A stretch of 43,669 nucleotides of DNA from a bacterium (GCA_027624795.1 JAQBTX010000002.1:1-43669), one strand, 5' to 3'; positions 18,430-26,682 are shown, counted from the stretch's first letter. The notes: generated by a model from the sequence alone, not told the origin. Numbers and translations: made by a program.

Positions 18430-18524
18430 TGTCATTGCGAGCTAAACTCTTTATAGCGAAGCAATCTCATAAGAATATGGGATTGCCGCGTCATCCGCCA
18501 GCTGGCTGACTCCTCGCAATGACA
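18430..18524. repeat. TGTCATTGCGAG palindromic element
   Basis: Perfect 12-bp terminal inverted repeats, TGTCATTGCGAG at the left and CTCGCAATGACA at the right, 95 bp overall. The inner sequence includes GCGAAGCAATC and GATTGCCGCG, which also pair in part. This type of dispersed repeat is widespread in bacterial intergenic regions. Confidence 0.85.
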
Positions 18525-18709
18525 TAGAATCATGTATAGAGACAACTTCTGAGGATATATACAACCATTGTGGGCTGATCTCTTTGTCACTTGATTTGGT
18601 GTTTAATATACTATACCCCCCTACTCTATAGAAATACATTACTTATTCCCCGCATAGTTATCCACAGTCATTCCACACCATACTTTATTTTGTCCACTTT
18701 TGACAATTA

Positions 18710-18718
18710 TGATACAAT
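18710..18718 (+). promoter_or_regulatory. Extended -10 promoter of dut
   Basis: TGATACAAT (TGn plus TACAAT) ends 7 nt before the ATG at 18726. TTGTCC at 18689-18694 could be a -35 with an 18-nt spacer. This supports the downstream ATG and a leaderless mRNA. Confidence 0.65.
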
Positions 18719-18725
18719 GATGCCT

Positions 18726-19157
18726 ATGAATGTGAAAATCAAGCGCATAGACACCTCTTTACCCCTCCCTACTTACCAAACACCTGGCTCAGTTGCCTTT
18801 GACTTATATGCTCGTTTGACTACTACTGTTACCCCTTGGAAGCCAACTATTATCCCTGCAAATGTGGTCATAGAGGTTCCAGAAGGGTATTTCCTTATGT
18901 TGAGTAGTCGTAGCTCTACCCCCATGAAAAAGGGCCTTATGGTAGCTAATGGCATAGGAGTGATTGATCAGGATTATAATGGAGATGAGGATGAAATAGG
19001 CGTGCAAGTACTCAACTTCACCAAAAAAGATGTAATCATATCTAAAGGTGAGCGTATTGCACAGGCACTTTTGGTAAAAATTGCAAAAGTTGTAGAGTTT
19101 GATGAAGTTGAGCAGATGAGCTCAACATCGCGAGGAGGATTTGGAAGTACCGGTTAA
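18726..19157 (+). CDS. dut: dUTP diphosphatase (trimeric dUTPase)
   Basis: 143 residues. Hydrolyses dUTP to dUMP and pyrophosphate, keeping uracil out of DNA and feeding ThyA. The five dUTPase motifs are visible: [52 protein letters not shown]. Motif III is slightly extended (NGDEDE instead of RGE). I chose the ATG at 18726, which yields the typical start MNVKIKRID and fits the promoter spacing; earlier in-frame ATGs at 18717 and 18720 overlap or abut the -10 box. It is followed after 14 bp by thyA. Confidence 0.93.
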   Translation: MNVKIKRIDTSLPLPTYQTPGSVAFDLYARLTTTVTPWKPTIIPANVVIEVPEGYFLMLSSRSSTPMKKGLMVANGIGVIDQDYNGDEDEIGVQVLNFTKKDVIISKGERIAQALLVKIAKVVEFDEVEQMSSTSRGGFGSTG

Positions 19158-19171
19158 CAATACAATTTCAA

Positions 19172-20083
19172 ATGACCAATACAAGTGAACAACAATATTT
19201 AGATCTTCTGACCGATATTCGTGATAATGGTTCCTATAAAGATGACCGCACGGGAACCGGCACCTATAGCTTATTTGGCAGACAAATGCGCTTTGATCTC
19301 TCTTCTGGTTTTCCTTTGCTGACAACTAAAAAGGTATTCTTACGCGGCATTATAGTCGAGCTTTTATGGTTTCTTAATGGCGAATCGAATATCAAATTTT
19401 TAGTAGATAATGATGTCCATATTTGGGACTCGTGGCCCTACCGATACTACACTCAGCAAAATAACAACAATGGGCCGCTGCTTAGCCAAAAAGAATTTAT
19501 ACAACAGGTCAAAGACGATGCGGGATTTGCCAAAAAATGGGGTGAATTGGGCCCCGTATATGGAGTTCAATGGCGTCATTGGAAAAAGCCTGATGGATCT
19601 GAAATTGACCAGATCAGAACCGTTATTAACCAGATCAAAACAGATCCAAATTCTCGGAGAATGATCGTATCTGCATGGAATGCTGCAGATATACAAGAAA
19701 TGGCAAAAGCTGGACTCCCCCCCTGTCACACAATGTTTCAATTTTATGTGCTTGATGGCAAGTTATCGTGCCAACTTTACCAGCGAAGTGCCGATGTATT
19801 TTTAGGAGTGCCATTCAATATAGCATCATATGCCCTGCTTACCATGATGGTTGCCCAAGTAACGGGCTTAAAACCTGGTGACTTTGTGCATACCTTTGGC
19901 GACGTGCATATATATAAAAATCACTTAGATCAGGTTAAAGAGCAACTGGGCCGTGAACCAAAAGATTTCCCAACAATGAAGATTAATCCTGATGTAACAG
20001 ATATCTTCTCTTTCAAACCAGATGATTTTGAGCTCATTGGCTACGATCCACACCCTCCGATAAAGGCCCCAGTTGCTGTCTGA
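19172..20083 (+). CDS. thyA: Thymidylate synthase
   Basis: 303 residues. Methylates dUMP to dTMP using 5,10-methylene-tetrahydrofolate. It has the N-terminal [13 protein letters not shown], the catalytic cysteine in [11 protein letters not shown], the substrate-binding [17 protein letters not shown], and [12 protein letters not shown]. The length fits a ThyA with the longer insertion seen in some bacteria. It follows dut directly, so both enzymes of the dUTP to dTMP route are made together. A TACAAT lies 5 nt before the ATG, so it may also have its own weak promoter. Confidence 0.96.
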   Translation: MTNTSEQQYLDLLTDIRDNGSYKDDRTGTGTYSLFGRQMRFDLSSGFPLLTTKKVFLRGIIVELLWFLNGESNIKFLVDNDVHIWDSWPYRYYTQQNNNNGPLLSQKEFIQQVKDDAGFAKKWGELGPVYGVQWRHWKKPDGSEIDQIRTVINQIKTDPNSRRMIVSAWNAADIQEMAKAGLPPCHTMFQFYVLDGKLSCQLYQRSADVFLGVPFNIASYALLTMMVAQVTGLKPGDFVHTFGDVHIYKNHLDQVKEQLGREPKDFPTMKINPDVTDIFSFKPDDFELIGYDPHPPIKAPVAV

Positions 20084-20246
20084 TAACCACTCCAAAGTAG
20101 ATCGTGTCGATTCTTATCTATTAATATTGCTATAAGATAGTAATAATATGATTTGACGAACCACTTTATTCCTTATCTTGTTTTGACAGTGTAAATAAAA
20201 ACTGTCATCATTTTTGACAAAATTTGCTCATATTTCTAGGCACTCA

Positions 20247-20302
20247 GTCATCCCAAACTTGATTCGGGATCCAGTCTGGATTCCCATTTTCATGGGAATG
20301 AC
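20247..20302. repeat. GTCATCCC...GGGAATGAC palindromic element
   Basis: A compact element with inner pairs GATTCGGGATCC / GGATTCCC and a right hairpin TTCCC-ATTTTCAT-GGGAA. It resembles 5352-5416. It lies between thyA and the glycosyltransferase gene, just upstream of the latter's promoter. Confidence 0.75.
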
Positions 20303-20311
20303 AAAAGAACC

Positions 20312-20320
20312 TGCTACAAT
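20312..20320 (+). promoter_or_regulatory. Extended -10 promoter of the glycosyltransferase gene
   Basis: TGCTACAAT (TGn plus TACAAT) ends 6 nt before the ATG at 20327, predicting a leaderless mRNA. Confidence 0.6.
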
Positions 20321-20326
20321 TATCAT

Positions 20327-21523
20327 ATGAAGCACATATCGGTCTATGATCCTACTGCCAAAGATGCGCAAAGCCGTGTTCGTGGAATTGGACGCTACTA
20401 TCAAACGTTACGAGAAGCGCTTGACACGTTAGATCATATGGAGCCTAGCAACAAGGCAGATTCAAGTAACGTCGCAGCTGTATCACCGTTTCAAACGACT
20501 TCATCAAACCCTGCAGACAATCTCCTGATTCAATATACGTCAGATATCAAAAACATAAAAAAAGAAGATATTGCGGTAAATCCCTTTTTTAGCCCTATAC
20601 AAAAGCCAGTTTCAGTTCACAAAGTAGGAAGTAAACGGATAGCGGTAATTCATGACATTATTCCGCTCAAATACCCCAAGCGGTTCCCTCTTGGACTACG
20701 GGGAAAGTGGTATGAATTCTTATGTAATCGAGCGAAGAACAAATATGACGTAATTATTACTGATTCTGAGGCAAGTAAACAAGATCTCATAAACATATAC
20801 AAAATACCACAAAACAATATCAAAGTGATATATCCTACGGTACCTCGCATGTTTTTACCCCATGTAGATTCTCATTCTGCTCATCATCCGTTTCATACTG
20901 ATGAGGAAGGAATCAAGCCCGAATTTACTCCTTTAGATTTTGCGAAAATGAGCTCAAATAAAAATCTTACAAACCTGAATGACTTTGTAATCTACGTGGG
21001 AGATGCCACCTGGAACAAAAACCTGCCTGCCCTTGCTCAAGCAGTCAAACTCGCCAATGTAAACTGCGTTTGTGTAGGAAAGGTATTTGAGCCCAAACAA
21101 GGACAAACCAAACCACACCCATGGCATACATCACTTCTACAATTTTTAAAAATGGTCGAAGGTGATAAGCGCTTTATATTCCCAGGATTTGTATCAGATA
21201 TTGAACTTTTGACGCTCTATAAAAGGGCAAAAACAAATCTCCTTCTTTCACATGATGAAGGATTTGGGTTGTCATTTATTGAAGCTGGTTTTATGAGTAC
21301 GCCAAGCATTCTTTCGGATATTCCCGTATTTCGAGAGATAGCGGGTAACGCTGCAGACTTTGTTGGCGGGAATAATCCAAAAGATATTGCTCAAAAAATA
21401 GTTGAACATTATTATGACTCAGTTAGACAAGAAAAAATGAGCATAATGGCATTTGATCGAGCTCAAGACTATCACCCAAAGCGATTTCAACAAAAATGGG
21501 TAGAAGTATTAACGTTCATATGA
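20327..21523 (+). CDS. GT-B family glycosyltransferase (GT4-like)
   Basis: 398 residues. The C-terminal Rossmann domain carries the GT4 donor site pattern: FVIYVGDATWNKNLPALAQA, a FPGFVSDIELLTLYKRAK segment, and SHDEGFGLSFIEAGFMSTPS, whose Glu contacts the nucleotide sugar. The N-terminal half has RIAVIHDIIPLKYPKRF and a Ser-rich loop near residues 40-70. It likely transfers a sugar to a membrane lipid or exopolysaccharide; donor and acceptor cannot be read from sequence. Its stop overlaps the next gene's ATG (ATGA). Confidence 0.88.
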   Translation: MKHISVYDPTAKDAQSRVRGIGRYYQTLREALDTLDHMEPSNKADSSNVAAVSPFQTTSSNPADNLLIQYTSDIKNIKKEDIAVNPFFSPIQKPVSVHKVGSKRIAVIHDIIPLKYPKRFPLGLRGKWYEFLCNRAKNKYDVIITDSEASKQDLINIYKIPQNNIKVIYPTVPRMFLPHVDSHSAHHPFHTDEEGIKPEFTPLDFAKMSSNKNLTNLNDFVIYVGDATWNKNLPALAQAVKLANVNCVCVGKVFEPKQGQTKPHPWHTSLLQFLKMVEGDKRFIFPGFVSDIELLTLYKRAKTNLLLSHDEGFGLSFIEAGFMSTPSILSDIPVFREIAGNAADFVGGNNPKDIAQKIVEHYYDSVRQEKMSIMAFDRAQDYHPKRFQQKWVEVLTFI

Positions 21524-21714
21524 CCCTCTTTTACTTTATCGTCATCGCAATAGTATATATCATGACTATGCATTTGGCAGTAAAATCTTCGAGTGGATTT
21601 AACAACTTCCAAATTGTGACGTTGTTTGTGGTGGGTGGTGTTTTAGGATGGGCATTAGATTCTTATCTTACTGGATTTGTATTTGCCATGATCATGCATC
21701 TCATGTTTTGGTAG
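21520..21714 (+). CDS. Small two-helix membrane protein
   Basis: 64 residues, not recognised. It is almost wholly hydrophobic, with helices at about 2-22 and 30-60 separated by a short polar turn (KSSSGFNNFQ). The ATG at 21520 overlaps the stop of the glycosyltransferase gene by 4 nt, which implies translational coupling and a membrane role linked to that enzyme. An upstream in-frame ATG at 21496 would overlap more and add polar residues, so I prefer 21520. Confidence 0.65.
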   Translation: MTLFYFIVIAIVYIMTMHLAVKSSSGFNNFQIVTLFVVGGVLGWALDSYLTGFVFAMIMHLMFW

Positions 21715-21718
21715 GATT

Positions 21719-22666
21719 TTACACAATATTAAACAGTCTTTTCCCATTTTCAGTAGTGATACGATCAACTTCCTCAACAGTCAATCCTTTGATTTTTGCC
21801 ACCGATTGGGCAATATAAGAGAGATTAGCTGGTTCGTTTGGGTATTTCTTTTGCGAGAGTAAGGGCTCAGGGAGAATGTATGGGCTGTCTGTTTCGAGCA
21901 CTAACATTTCGATCGGCACTGACCGAATAAAATCTTGCTTAACCTTATCATACGTTACGTCACCATCTACCCCTATGAACATATGATGGTCTTTGGCGAT
22001 AGATAAAAGACGTTCGTCTGCCTCACAACAATGAAGAACGCTTCGACCTTCAAGCTTTGGATCCCACGCATCACTTAGTATCGAAACGAGCTCATTGGCA
22101 GCTTCCCTGTTATGCAAAATGATACTTTTGCCATATTGAATGGCAAGCCGCATGTGTTTGCGAAATAACGCACGTTGTGTTTCTAAAAAGCGCTCGTCCA
22201 CCGCATATTGCGCATACTTAGTATTTTCATAAACATGCCTATCCATACCTACTTCACCAATGGCAACTACTTTTGGGTGAGAAAGGAGTGATTCAATTTC
22301 ATAAAGATCGTCTGAAATATATTTTTTGATTTCTTCTGAACATCCCTCCCCCTTCGGGTACTCCCTTTGTAAGGGAGATCTAGTAGCAGGTCCCCCTTCA
22401 GGAAGGGGGTCTCTCCCGACTTGTCGGGAGAGAGGGGATGTTTTCAATGAGTTTTTGAGATATTTAGCTACATGATGTGGATGTATGCCAACTGCCGCGT
22501 ATATATGATCGTTTTCTTGGGCAATTCTCACTGCTTCACGAGATGTTTTTACATCAGTTCCCGGAACCACCATGTGGGTAACTCTGGCTGCATGAGCACG
22601 GTCAATCACTTCTGCTACATTCTTCTTAAATCGCTTGAAATTGAGATGTGTATGAGTATCGAACAT
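21719..22666 (-). CDS. tatD: TatD-family metal-dependent DNase with an in-frame palindromic insertion
   Basis: 315 residues. TIM-barrel hydrolase of the TatD family, which acts as a 3'-5' exonuclease or in DNA repair. Metal-site motifs are visible: FDTHTHLNF, VVAIGEVGMD, ILHNREA, VLHCCEA and LVLETDSPYI. TatD is usually about 260 residues. The excess lies mostly at residues 75-108, encoded by a cluster of three hairpins (22341-22443), in a loop before the HPKVVAIGE strand. I chose the ATG at 22666 because it starts at the conserved FDTHTHL and lies 7 nt from a -10 box; upstream in-frame ATGs would overlap divergent rpiB. Confidence 0.88.
   Translation of the reverse strand: MFDTHTHLNFKRFKKNVAEVIDRAHAARVTHMVVPGTDVKTSREAVRIAQENDHIYAAVGIHPHHVAKYLKNSLKTSPLSRQVGRDPLPEGGPATRSPLQREYPKGEGCSEEIKKYISDDLYEIESLLSHPKVVAIGEVGMDRHVYENTKYAQYAVDERFLETQRALFRKHMRLAIQYGKSIILHNREAANELVSILSDAWDPKLEGRSVLHCCEADERLLSIAKDHHMFIGVDGDVTYDKVKQDFIRSVPIEMLVLETDSPYILPEPLLSQKKYPNEPANLSYIAQSVAKIKGLTVEEVDRITTENGKRLFNIV
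22341..22443. repeat. In-frame palindromic repeat cluster inside tatD
   Basis: Three adjacent perfect hairpins: CTCCCTT-TGT-AAGGGAG (22361-22377), CCCCCTTC-AG-GAAGGGGG (22392-22409) and CTCTCCCGAC-TT-GTCGGGAGAG (22411-22432). The insert is flanked by CATCCCT and GGGGATG. The middle hairpin matches that inside trxB. The frame stays open and adds about 33 residues rich in Pro, Gly and Arg. Confidence 0.85.
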
Positions 22667-22673
22667 GATATAT

Positions 22674-22681
22674 AGTATACT
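22674..22681. promoter_or_regulatory. Palindromic bidirectional -10 box between tatD and rpiB
   Basis: AGTATACT is its own reverse complement. On the plus strand TATACT (22676-22681) ends 6 nt before the rpiB ATG. On the minus strand TATACT (22679-22674) ends 7 nt before the tatD ATG. Both genes would be leaderless, and the two polymerase sites cannot be used at once. No clear -35 on either side. Confidence 0.6.
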
Positions 22682-22687
22682 AAACAT

Positions 22688-23134
22688 ATGACCATCTTCA
22701 TCGGCGCGGATCACCGAGGTTTTGAGCTTAAAAATAGGCTGGTTGAATACTTGCAAAACAAAGACATTCGTGTGGAAGATCTGGGAAATTACGAGTATGA
22801 ACCCGAAGATGACTACCCTGATTACGCACAAAAAGTAGCGCAAGCGGTACTACAACATCCCGATAACTTTCTTGGTATTGTGATCTGTGGTTCTGGTATA
22901 GGAGTGTGCATGGCAGCCAATAGAAATAAGGGGATTTATTGCGGCATGGGGGTGAATAAAGAACAGGTAAAGCATGGCAGAGAAAATGACCATATCAATG
23001 TACTTTCCTTATCATCTGATCTGTCGAGTCAAGAAGAAGCAGAACAGATGATAGATGCTTTTATTGAAACAAAGCCTATCGAGAAGGAGAAATATAAGAG
23101 AAGACTTCAAAAAATAGATGGGAATGAAGATTAA
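22688..23134 (+). CDS. rpiB: Ribose-5-phosphate isomerase B
   Basis: 148 residues. Interconverts ribose 5-phosphate and ribulose 5-phosphate. It has the RpiB/LacAB signature GADHRGFELK, the catalytic Cys in VICGSGIGVCMAANR, and the phosphate-binding ENDHINVLSLSS. The length is normal. It is divergent from tatD, with only 21 bp between the two start codons. Confidence 0.95.
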   Translation: MTIFIGADHRGFELKNRLVEYLQNKDIRVEDLGNYEYEPEDDYPDYAQKVAQAVLQHPDNFLGIVICGSGIGVCMAANRNKGIYCGMGVNKEQVKHGRENDHINVLSLSSDLSSQEEAEQMIDAFIETKPIEKEKYKRRLQKIDGNED

Positions 23135-23155
23135 ACTCGTATCTGATAGTTCCTA

Positions 23156-24022
23156 CTAAACTCCAATCTTCCAAATCCCCTTTTCGCGAAACGCAGGGAT
23201 CGTCTGCCTTTTTGCAGCATTTAAAAGAGTATGAATTGATCTGTTGTTCTTCTTTGCGTATGCTGAGACGGGAATAATTTCTCTCCCATCTAAATAGGCT
23301 AGTCGTTTATGAAGCGACTCAAGAACAGCCATTTCGATAATAGCGTTCATACTTTCTAAGTGTTGTGAATCGTCATATAAGCGTAATGCACGATAATAGT
23401 GATTTTTTTCCTTATTTCTTAGCATGATTGGGGGAAAGCCCGCCTTAATCAAAAGATAATTGTTAATGACACGCCCTATTCTTCCATTACCATCAATAAA
23501 TGGATGAATGCTTTCAAATTGTGCATGAAATTTTGCTACTCTATGAATAATCGGGATTTCAATGTCTGACTCATATTGATCAAGTGCTTCTGAAATTCTA
23601 TCTATAATAAATTCAGATGGAAGTCCAATACGATTACCAACTCTTACCATTTCTCCACCAGTACGAAATCTTCCCGCAATGTCATTGGAAATATTGGTAA
23701 GAAGTATCTTATGCATGAGGAGAATCAAGTCTGTTGTCAGGGGTCTTTTTGAAGCAATGTTTGATACATACTCATACACCTGTGAAAGACTTTTTGCTTC
23801 AAACACCTCTCGTAGTGAAGTGTGTCTACCTATATCTTGTAATAGAAGTATCTTCTCTGTTTCTGGGAGAGTAAGTGTTGAATTTTCAATTGCATTTGAG
23901 TTGTATACTCGCTCAGCCAACTCCACTTCATCAACCATCTGCAATAGTGATTCTCTTCCTCTTCTTTTTAGAAGATACTGAGAAAAGAGCTCAGATATTT
24001 TTTTTACTTTCGTTAATCTCAT
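23156..24022 (-). CDS. Fic domain protein with N-terminal inhibitory motif
   Basis: 288 residues. Fic proteins typically AMPylate target proteins. The core motif HPFIDGNGRIGR (HxFxxGNGRxxR) is intact, with the flap upstream (GGEMVRVG). The N-terminal SNAIEN fits the inhibitory motif (S/T)xxxE(G/N) of class II Fic proteins, so the enzyme would be auto-inhibited without a separate antitoxin. A C-terminal helix-turn-helix-like tail (SIHTLLNAAKRQTIPAF) may bind DNA, possibly its own promoter, which carries CGTTAA repeats. Confidence 0.9.
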   Translation of the reverse strand: MRLTKVKKISELFSQYLLKRRGRESLLQMVDEVELAERVYNSNAIENSTLTLPETEKILLLQDIGRHTSLREVFEAKSLSQVYEYVSNIASKRPLTTDLILLMHKILLTNISNDIAGRFRTGGEMVRVGNRIGLPSEFIIDRISEALDQYESDIEIPIIHRVAKFHAQFESIHPFIDGNGRIGRVINNYLLIKAGFPPIMLRNKEKNHYYRALRLYDDSQHLESMNAIIEMAVLESLHKRLAYLDGREIIPVSAYAKKNNRSIHTLLNAAKRQTIPAFREKGIWKIGV

Positions 24023-24028
24023 GGATAA

Positions 24029-24067
24029 ATAATATCATATTAACGTTATTTTGTCAATTATCGTTAA
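24029..24067 (-). promoter_or_regulatory. Promoter and operator-like repeats of the fic gene
   Basis: The minus strand reads TTGACA (24057-24052), a 17-nt spacer and TATTAT (24034-24029), ending 6 nt before the ATG at 24022. TTAACG...CGTTAA arms (24040-24067) bracket the -35 and part of the spacer. A third CGTTAA lies just inside the gene (24011-24016). This layout suggests autorepression. Confidence 0.65.
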
Positions 24068-24091
24068 TTATTACTTTATTCTTATAAAGAT

Positions 24092-25180
24092 TCATACTCG
24101 TATCTGATATTTCCCTTGATTATTTTTCTCTACTATCCCCGAGAGCTCCATGGTAGATAATAAGGTGAGAATTTGATGGATGGGTGCTTTGACCAATCGG
24201 GCAAGTTCATCGGGAGTAAATGCTTCTTTAGCTAAAAGCTCTGCAAGTGCGCGCTCTTTTTCACCTAGTTGACTCATGACTCGTTCTACTGCCTGATTGT
24301 TTTCCATCCCATATTCTTCCAACACATCTGCGCCGGAGGTGATGAGTTTGGCTCCATTTTTAAGAAGCCTGGTAGGCGCTTCAGATTGACTTGAAGTGAT
24401 AGGGACCGGTGGTGCAAATACGTCTTTGCCTTGTTCGAGAGCGAGGCGAGCGGTGATGAGTGAGCCAGAATTTTTGAGTCCTTCGGTAACTATCACCCCG
24501 CGCGATAATCCAGACACGATGCGATTTCGTGATACAAACATCCCTTTAATGGTTTGCATATGTGATGGGAATTCAGACATTACCAGACCGCCCGACGCGA
24601 TGATCTTGTAGTAGAGCTCTTCATGGGTGGGTGGCGAGATGTAATTAATGCCAGAACCAAGCACGGCAATGGTACGCTTTCCTTCGTTTAAGGCTGCCCA
24701 GTGAGCAATACCATCAACTCCGAGTGCCATGCCAGATACAATCACGCAGCCCGCTTGTGCGAGTTCTCTACTAAATTTGGTTGTTATCTGTCTGCCATAA
24801 TCTGACGGCTTGCGGGTCCCCACAATAGCTATGAGCAGATCCTTTTCCCAATTATATGAAGAGATGTCCCCTTTTACATACAGGCAAATAGGCGGATCAT
24901 ATAAATTCATAAGCTGAGGTGGGTATTGTGGATGTTCGCGCGTAAGTACTGTGATACCTGATTTTATAATTGATTCAATTTCCTTTTGAGGATTAAATGA
25001 GTTACGAAATACGACAAACTTGTTTGCCAATGATACCCCAAGATACGTGGTGAGATCTTGTGGTGAAGCGTTATATGCAGATGCAGCATCACCAAAAACT
25101 CGCATCAAAAGATCAAATTTAATGGGACCAATACCCATAAAGTAGGAAAACCCTAAGTAATACTGAAGATTATCATCCAT
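24092..25180 (-). CDS. dprA: DNA processing protein DprA
   Basis: 362 residues. Loads RecA onto incoming single-stranded DNA during natural transformation. It has an N-terminal SAM-like helical part, then the Rossmann domain with IAIVGTRKPSDYGRQ, IVSGMALGVDGIAHWAAL, AVLGSGINYISPP, FVSRNRIVSGLS and EGLKNSGSLITARLALEQGK. The C-terminal winged-helix domain (residues 300-362) is present. The length is normal. A TAGAAT lies 5 nt before the ATG. Its presence fits reports that DNA uptake genes are kept in CPR genomes. Confidence 0.95.
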   Translation of the reverse strand: MDDNLQYYLGFSYFMGIGPIKFDLLMRVFGDAASAYNASPQDLTTYLGVSLANKFVVFRNSFNPQKEIESIIKSGITVLTREHPQYPPQLMNLYDPPICLYVKGDISSYNWEKDLLIAIVGTRKPSDYGRQITTKFSRELAQAGCVIVSGMALGVDGIAHWAALNEGKRTIAVLGSGINYISPPTHEELYYKIIASGGLVMSEFPSHMQTIKGMFVSRNRIVSGLSRGVIVTEGLKNSGSLITARLALEQGKDVFAPPVPITSSQSEAPTRLLKNGAKLITSGADVLEEYGMENNQAVERVMSQLGEKERALAELLAKEAFTPDELARLVKAPIHQILTLLSTMELSGIVEKNNQGKYQIRV

Positions 25181-25246
25181 TCTTCATTCTACTATGTAAT
25201 TGTGTTATGATGGTGTAAAGGTATATATATTATACTTATGGAGCAT

Positions 25247-25268
25247 ATGTTATAATACGTTATAACAT
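25247..25268. promoter_or_regulatory. Operator palindrome with extended -10 of the AbrB-Doc module
   Basis: ATGTTATAA-TACG-TTATAACAT is a perfect inverted repeat with 9-bp arms. It contains TGTTATAAT (25248-25256), an extended -10, so a dimeric antitoxin bound here would block the promoter. The ATG at 25286 lies about 23 nt downstream of the expected start site. Confidence 0.65.
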
Positions 25269-25285
25269 TATTAATTAATACTATT

Positions 25286-25534
25286 ATGGAACAAAGAATA
25301 ATAAATATTGGGAACTCTCAAGGTATCATTTTGTCAAAAAAAATATTAGAAAAGATTGGTCTGACAACGGGTAACACTATTGTGATTGATGTTGATGAAA
25401 ATAATAAACAAGTGGTTCTACGAGACCCTGATTCTAAACCACCGGTAACAATAACTCCTCAACTTGTTAAATGGCTCGAGGGCTTCAATAAAAAGAATTA
25501 TGCGTTGTTAAAGGAATTGGCAAAAACACCATGA
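25286..25534 (+). CDS. AbrB/SpoVT-type antitoxin
   Basis: 82 residues. The N-terminal swapped-hairpin DNA-binding fold is recognisable (IINIGNSQGIILSKKILEKI, then TIVIDVDEN). The C-terminal tail (TPQLVKWLEGFNKKNYALLK) should neutralise the toxin. It overlaps the doc-like gene by 4 bp (ATGA). The pairing of an AbrB-type antitoxin with Doc, instead of Phd, is a known but less common combination. Confidence 0.85.
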   Translation: MEQRIINIGNSQGIILSKKILEKIGLTTGNTIVIDVDENNKQVVLRDPDSKPPVTITPQLVKWLEGFNKKNYALLKELAKTP

Positions 25535-25920
25535 TTGTATACTTGTCTATTGAAGAGATCATGTATATTCATGACAATATGATTCAGATATATGGCGGAA
25601 GATCTGATGTCCATGATTTTACTCTGCTCCATTCTGCAACAGAAAGATCCAAAGCCACATTCAATGGTAAGGATTTGTACGATAGTCTTTTTGATAAAGC
25701 TTCCGCACTTATTCAATCACTTATTCTTAATCATCCATTTGATGATGGAAATAAACGGACTGCGTTTACTTCTTGTGCTGGTTTTCTCTATCTGAATGGT
25801 TATGAATTAGAATTTACAAAAAATGAGGCAATTGCATTTACTTTAAATATAGACGATCATACTCTTTCATTTGATAAAATCTCAGATTGGCTAAAAGTTC
25901 ATAGTAAGAAGTTAAGCTGA
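25531..25920 (+). CDS. doc: Doc-family toxin (Fic fold)
   Basis: 129 residues. The motif HPFDDGNKRTA is the Doc version of the Fic core (HxFx(D/N)GNKR), in which the final Arg is absent and the enzyme phosphorylates elongation factor Tu instead of AMPylating. The N-terminus (YLSIEEIMYIHDNMIQIYGG) is typical of Doc. It is translationally coupled to the AbrB antitoxin. Confidence 0.9.
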   Translation: MIVYLSIEEIMYIHDNMIQIYGGRSDVHDFTLLHSATERSKATFNGKDLYDSLFDKASALIQSLILNHPFDDGNKRTAFTSCAGFLYLNGYELEFTKNEAIAFTLNIDDHTLSFDKISDWLKVHSKKLS

Positions 25921-25983
25921 TATTTACTTCCGTACTCCCCTATACTATCTCAAAGATATGCCGTTGCATTCGGATGAAGAGCT

Positions 25984-26382
25984 TTACCATAACACCGATA
26001 ATCCATGTTGTTCATACTTTTTCATTTCCTTATCTTTCGATATGAGAATATAGTTTGACTGTATGGCCTGCCATACCAGCATGCGATCAAATGGGTCTCC
26101 ATGCTCTCGGGGAAGTTGGTGCATGGATGCAGCAACTTCCGGTTGTAGATTGGTAATTGTTCCTCCTGCCGTCTGGAATTTTCTAACGATATCTTCAGGA
26201 TGTATACCTGATGGAAGCACTATTTTTCCAAGTGCGTATTTTAAAGAAATCTCCCATAAAGAAAGAGCACTCACATGCATGGTATTTTGAGGATCGGTTA
26301 TGGTAGAATGCACCTTCCCAGAAAGCTTTTTGGGAGAAAAAAGGCTCCATAGAAGGGTATGGGTATCGAAAAGATAATTCAT
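25984..26382 (-). CDS. PIN-domain toxin
   Basis: 132 residues. PIN-like ribonuclease of the COG3744 kind. Acidic active-site residues are visible in YLFDTHTLLW, SLWEISLK, DPFDRMLVWQA and ISKDKEM. The length is typical. Its ATG overlaps the stop of the Phd-like antitoxin (26379-26382). It converges with the doc gene. Confidence 0.88.
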   Translation of the reverse strand: MNYLFDTHTLLWSLFSPKKLSGKVHSTITDPQNTMHVSALSLWEISLKYALGKIVLPSGIHPEDIVRKFQTAGGTITNLQPEVAASMHQLPREHGDPFDRMLVWQAIQSNYILISKDKEMKKYEQHGLSVLW

Positions 26383-26621
26383 AATCCAAGCAACTCTTCA
26401 TCAGACATTTTAAAATCTTCGTGAAATATGACCTCACCTTTGCTTTCAAGCAATCCCAATTTATACGGCTTCTTATGTGATATATAACGATCATAGGGAA
26501 TTACCACAGCAACTTTTTCCTTTTTTTTGCCATAAGTTACTATATAGCCCTTTCCTAAGCGTATGTGCGATAATATATCAGCAAATTGTGATTTAAATTC
26601 TCCGACCGGCAATGTGTCCAT
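26379..26621 (-). CDS. Phd/YefM-type antitoxin
   Basis: 80 residues. The N-terminus (VGEFKSQFADILSHIRLGKG, then YIVTYGKKKEKVAVVIPYDRY) matches the Phd/YefM DNA-binding fold. The C-terminus is acidic (HEDFKMSDEELLGL), as expected for the toxin-binding tail. First gene of a two-gene operon with the PIN toxin; divergent from PBP1A. Confidence 0.87.
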   Translation of the reverse strand: MDTLPVGEFKSQFADILSHIRLGKGYIVTYGKKKEKVAVVIPYDRYISHKKPYKLGLLESKGEVIFHEDFKMSDEELLGL

Positions 26622-26629
26622 ATATCGGT

Positions 26630-26659
26630 ATGTTACTCTTTTCTTGACAAGTTGTCAAG
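26630..26659 (-). promoter_or_regulatory. Promoter and operator of the Phd-PIN module
   Basis: The minus strand reads TTGACA (26658-26653), a 17-nt spacer and TAACAT (26635-26630), 8 nt before the antitoxin ATG. The palindrome CTTGACAA-C-TTGTCAAG (26643-26659) covers the -35 box and part of the spacer, a natural site for antitoxin autorepression. It lies only 24 bp from the divergent PBP1A -10 box, so it could affect that gene too. Confidence 0.7.
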
Positions 26660-26682
26660 TAAAATTATTTTTTCTTCCCTGC

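Larger units (their letters stand above)
17970..18725. other. Intergenic region upstream of dut
   Basis: About 750 bp with no convincing gene. It contains a 95-bp palindromic element (18430-18524) and the dut promoter at its right end. A 29-codon frame (18227-18316) has no supporting features. No tRNA or other RNA gene was recognised. Confidence 0.6.

Noticed and set aside
22667-22843. N-terminal extension of TatD with a hydrophobic segment
   Set aside because: It is antisense to rpiB, and TatD proteins start at the FDTHTHL strand.
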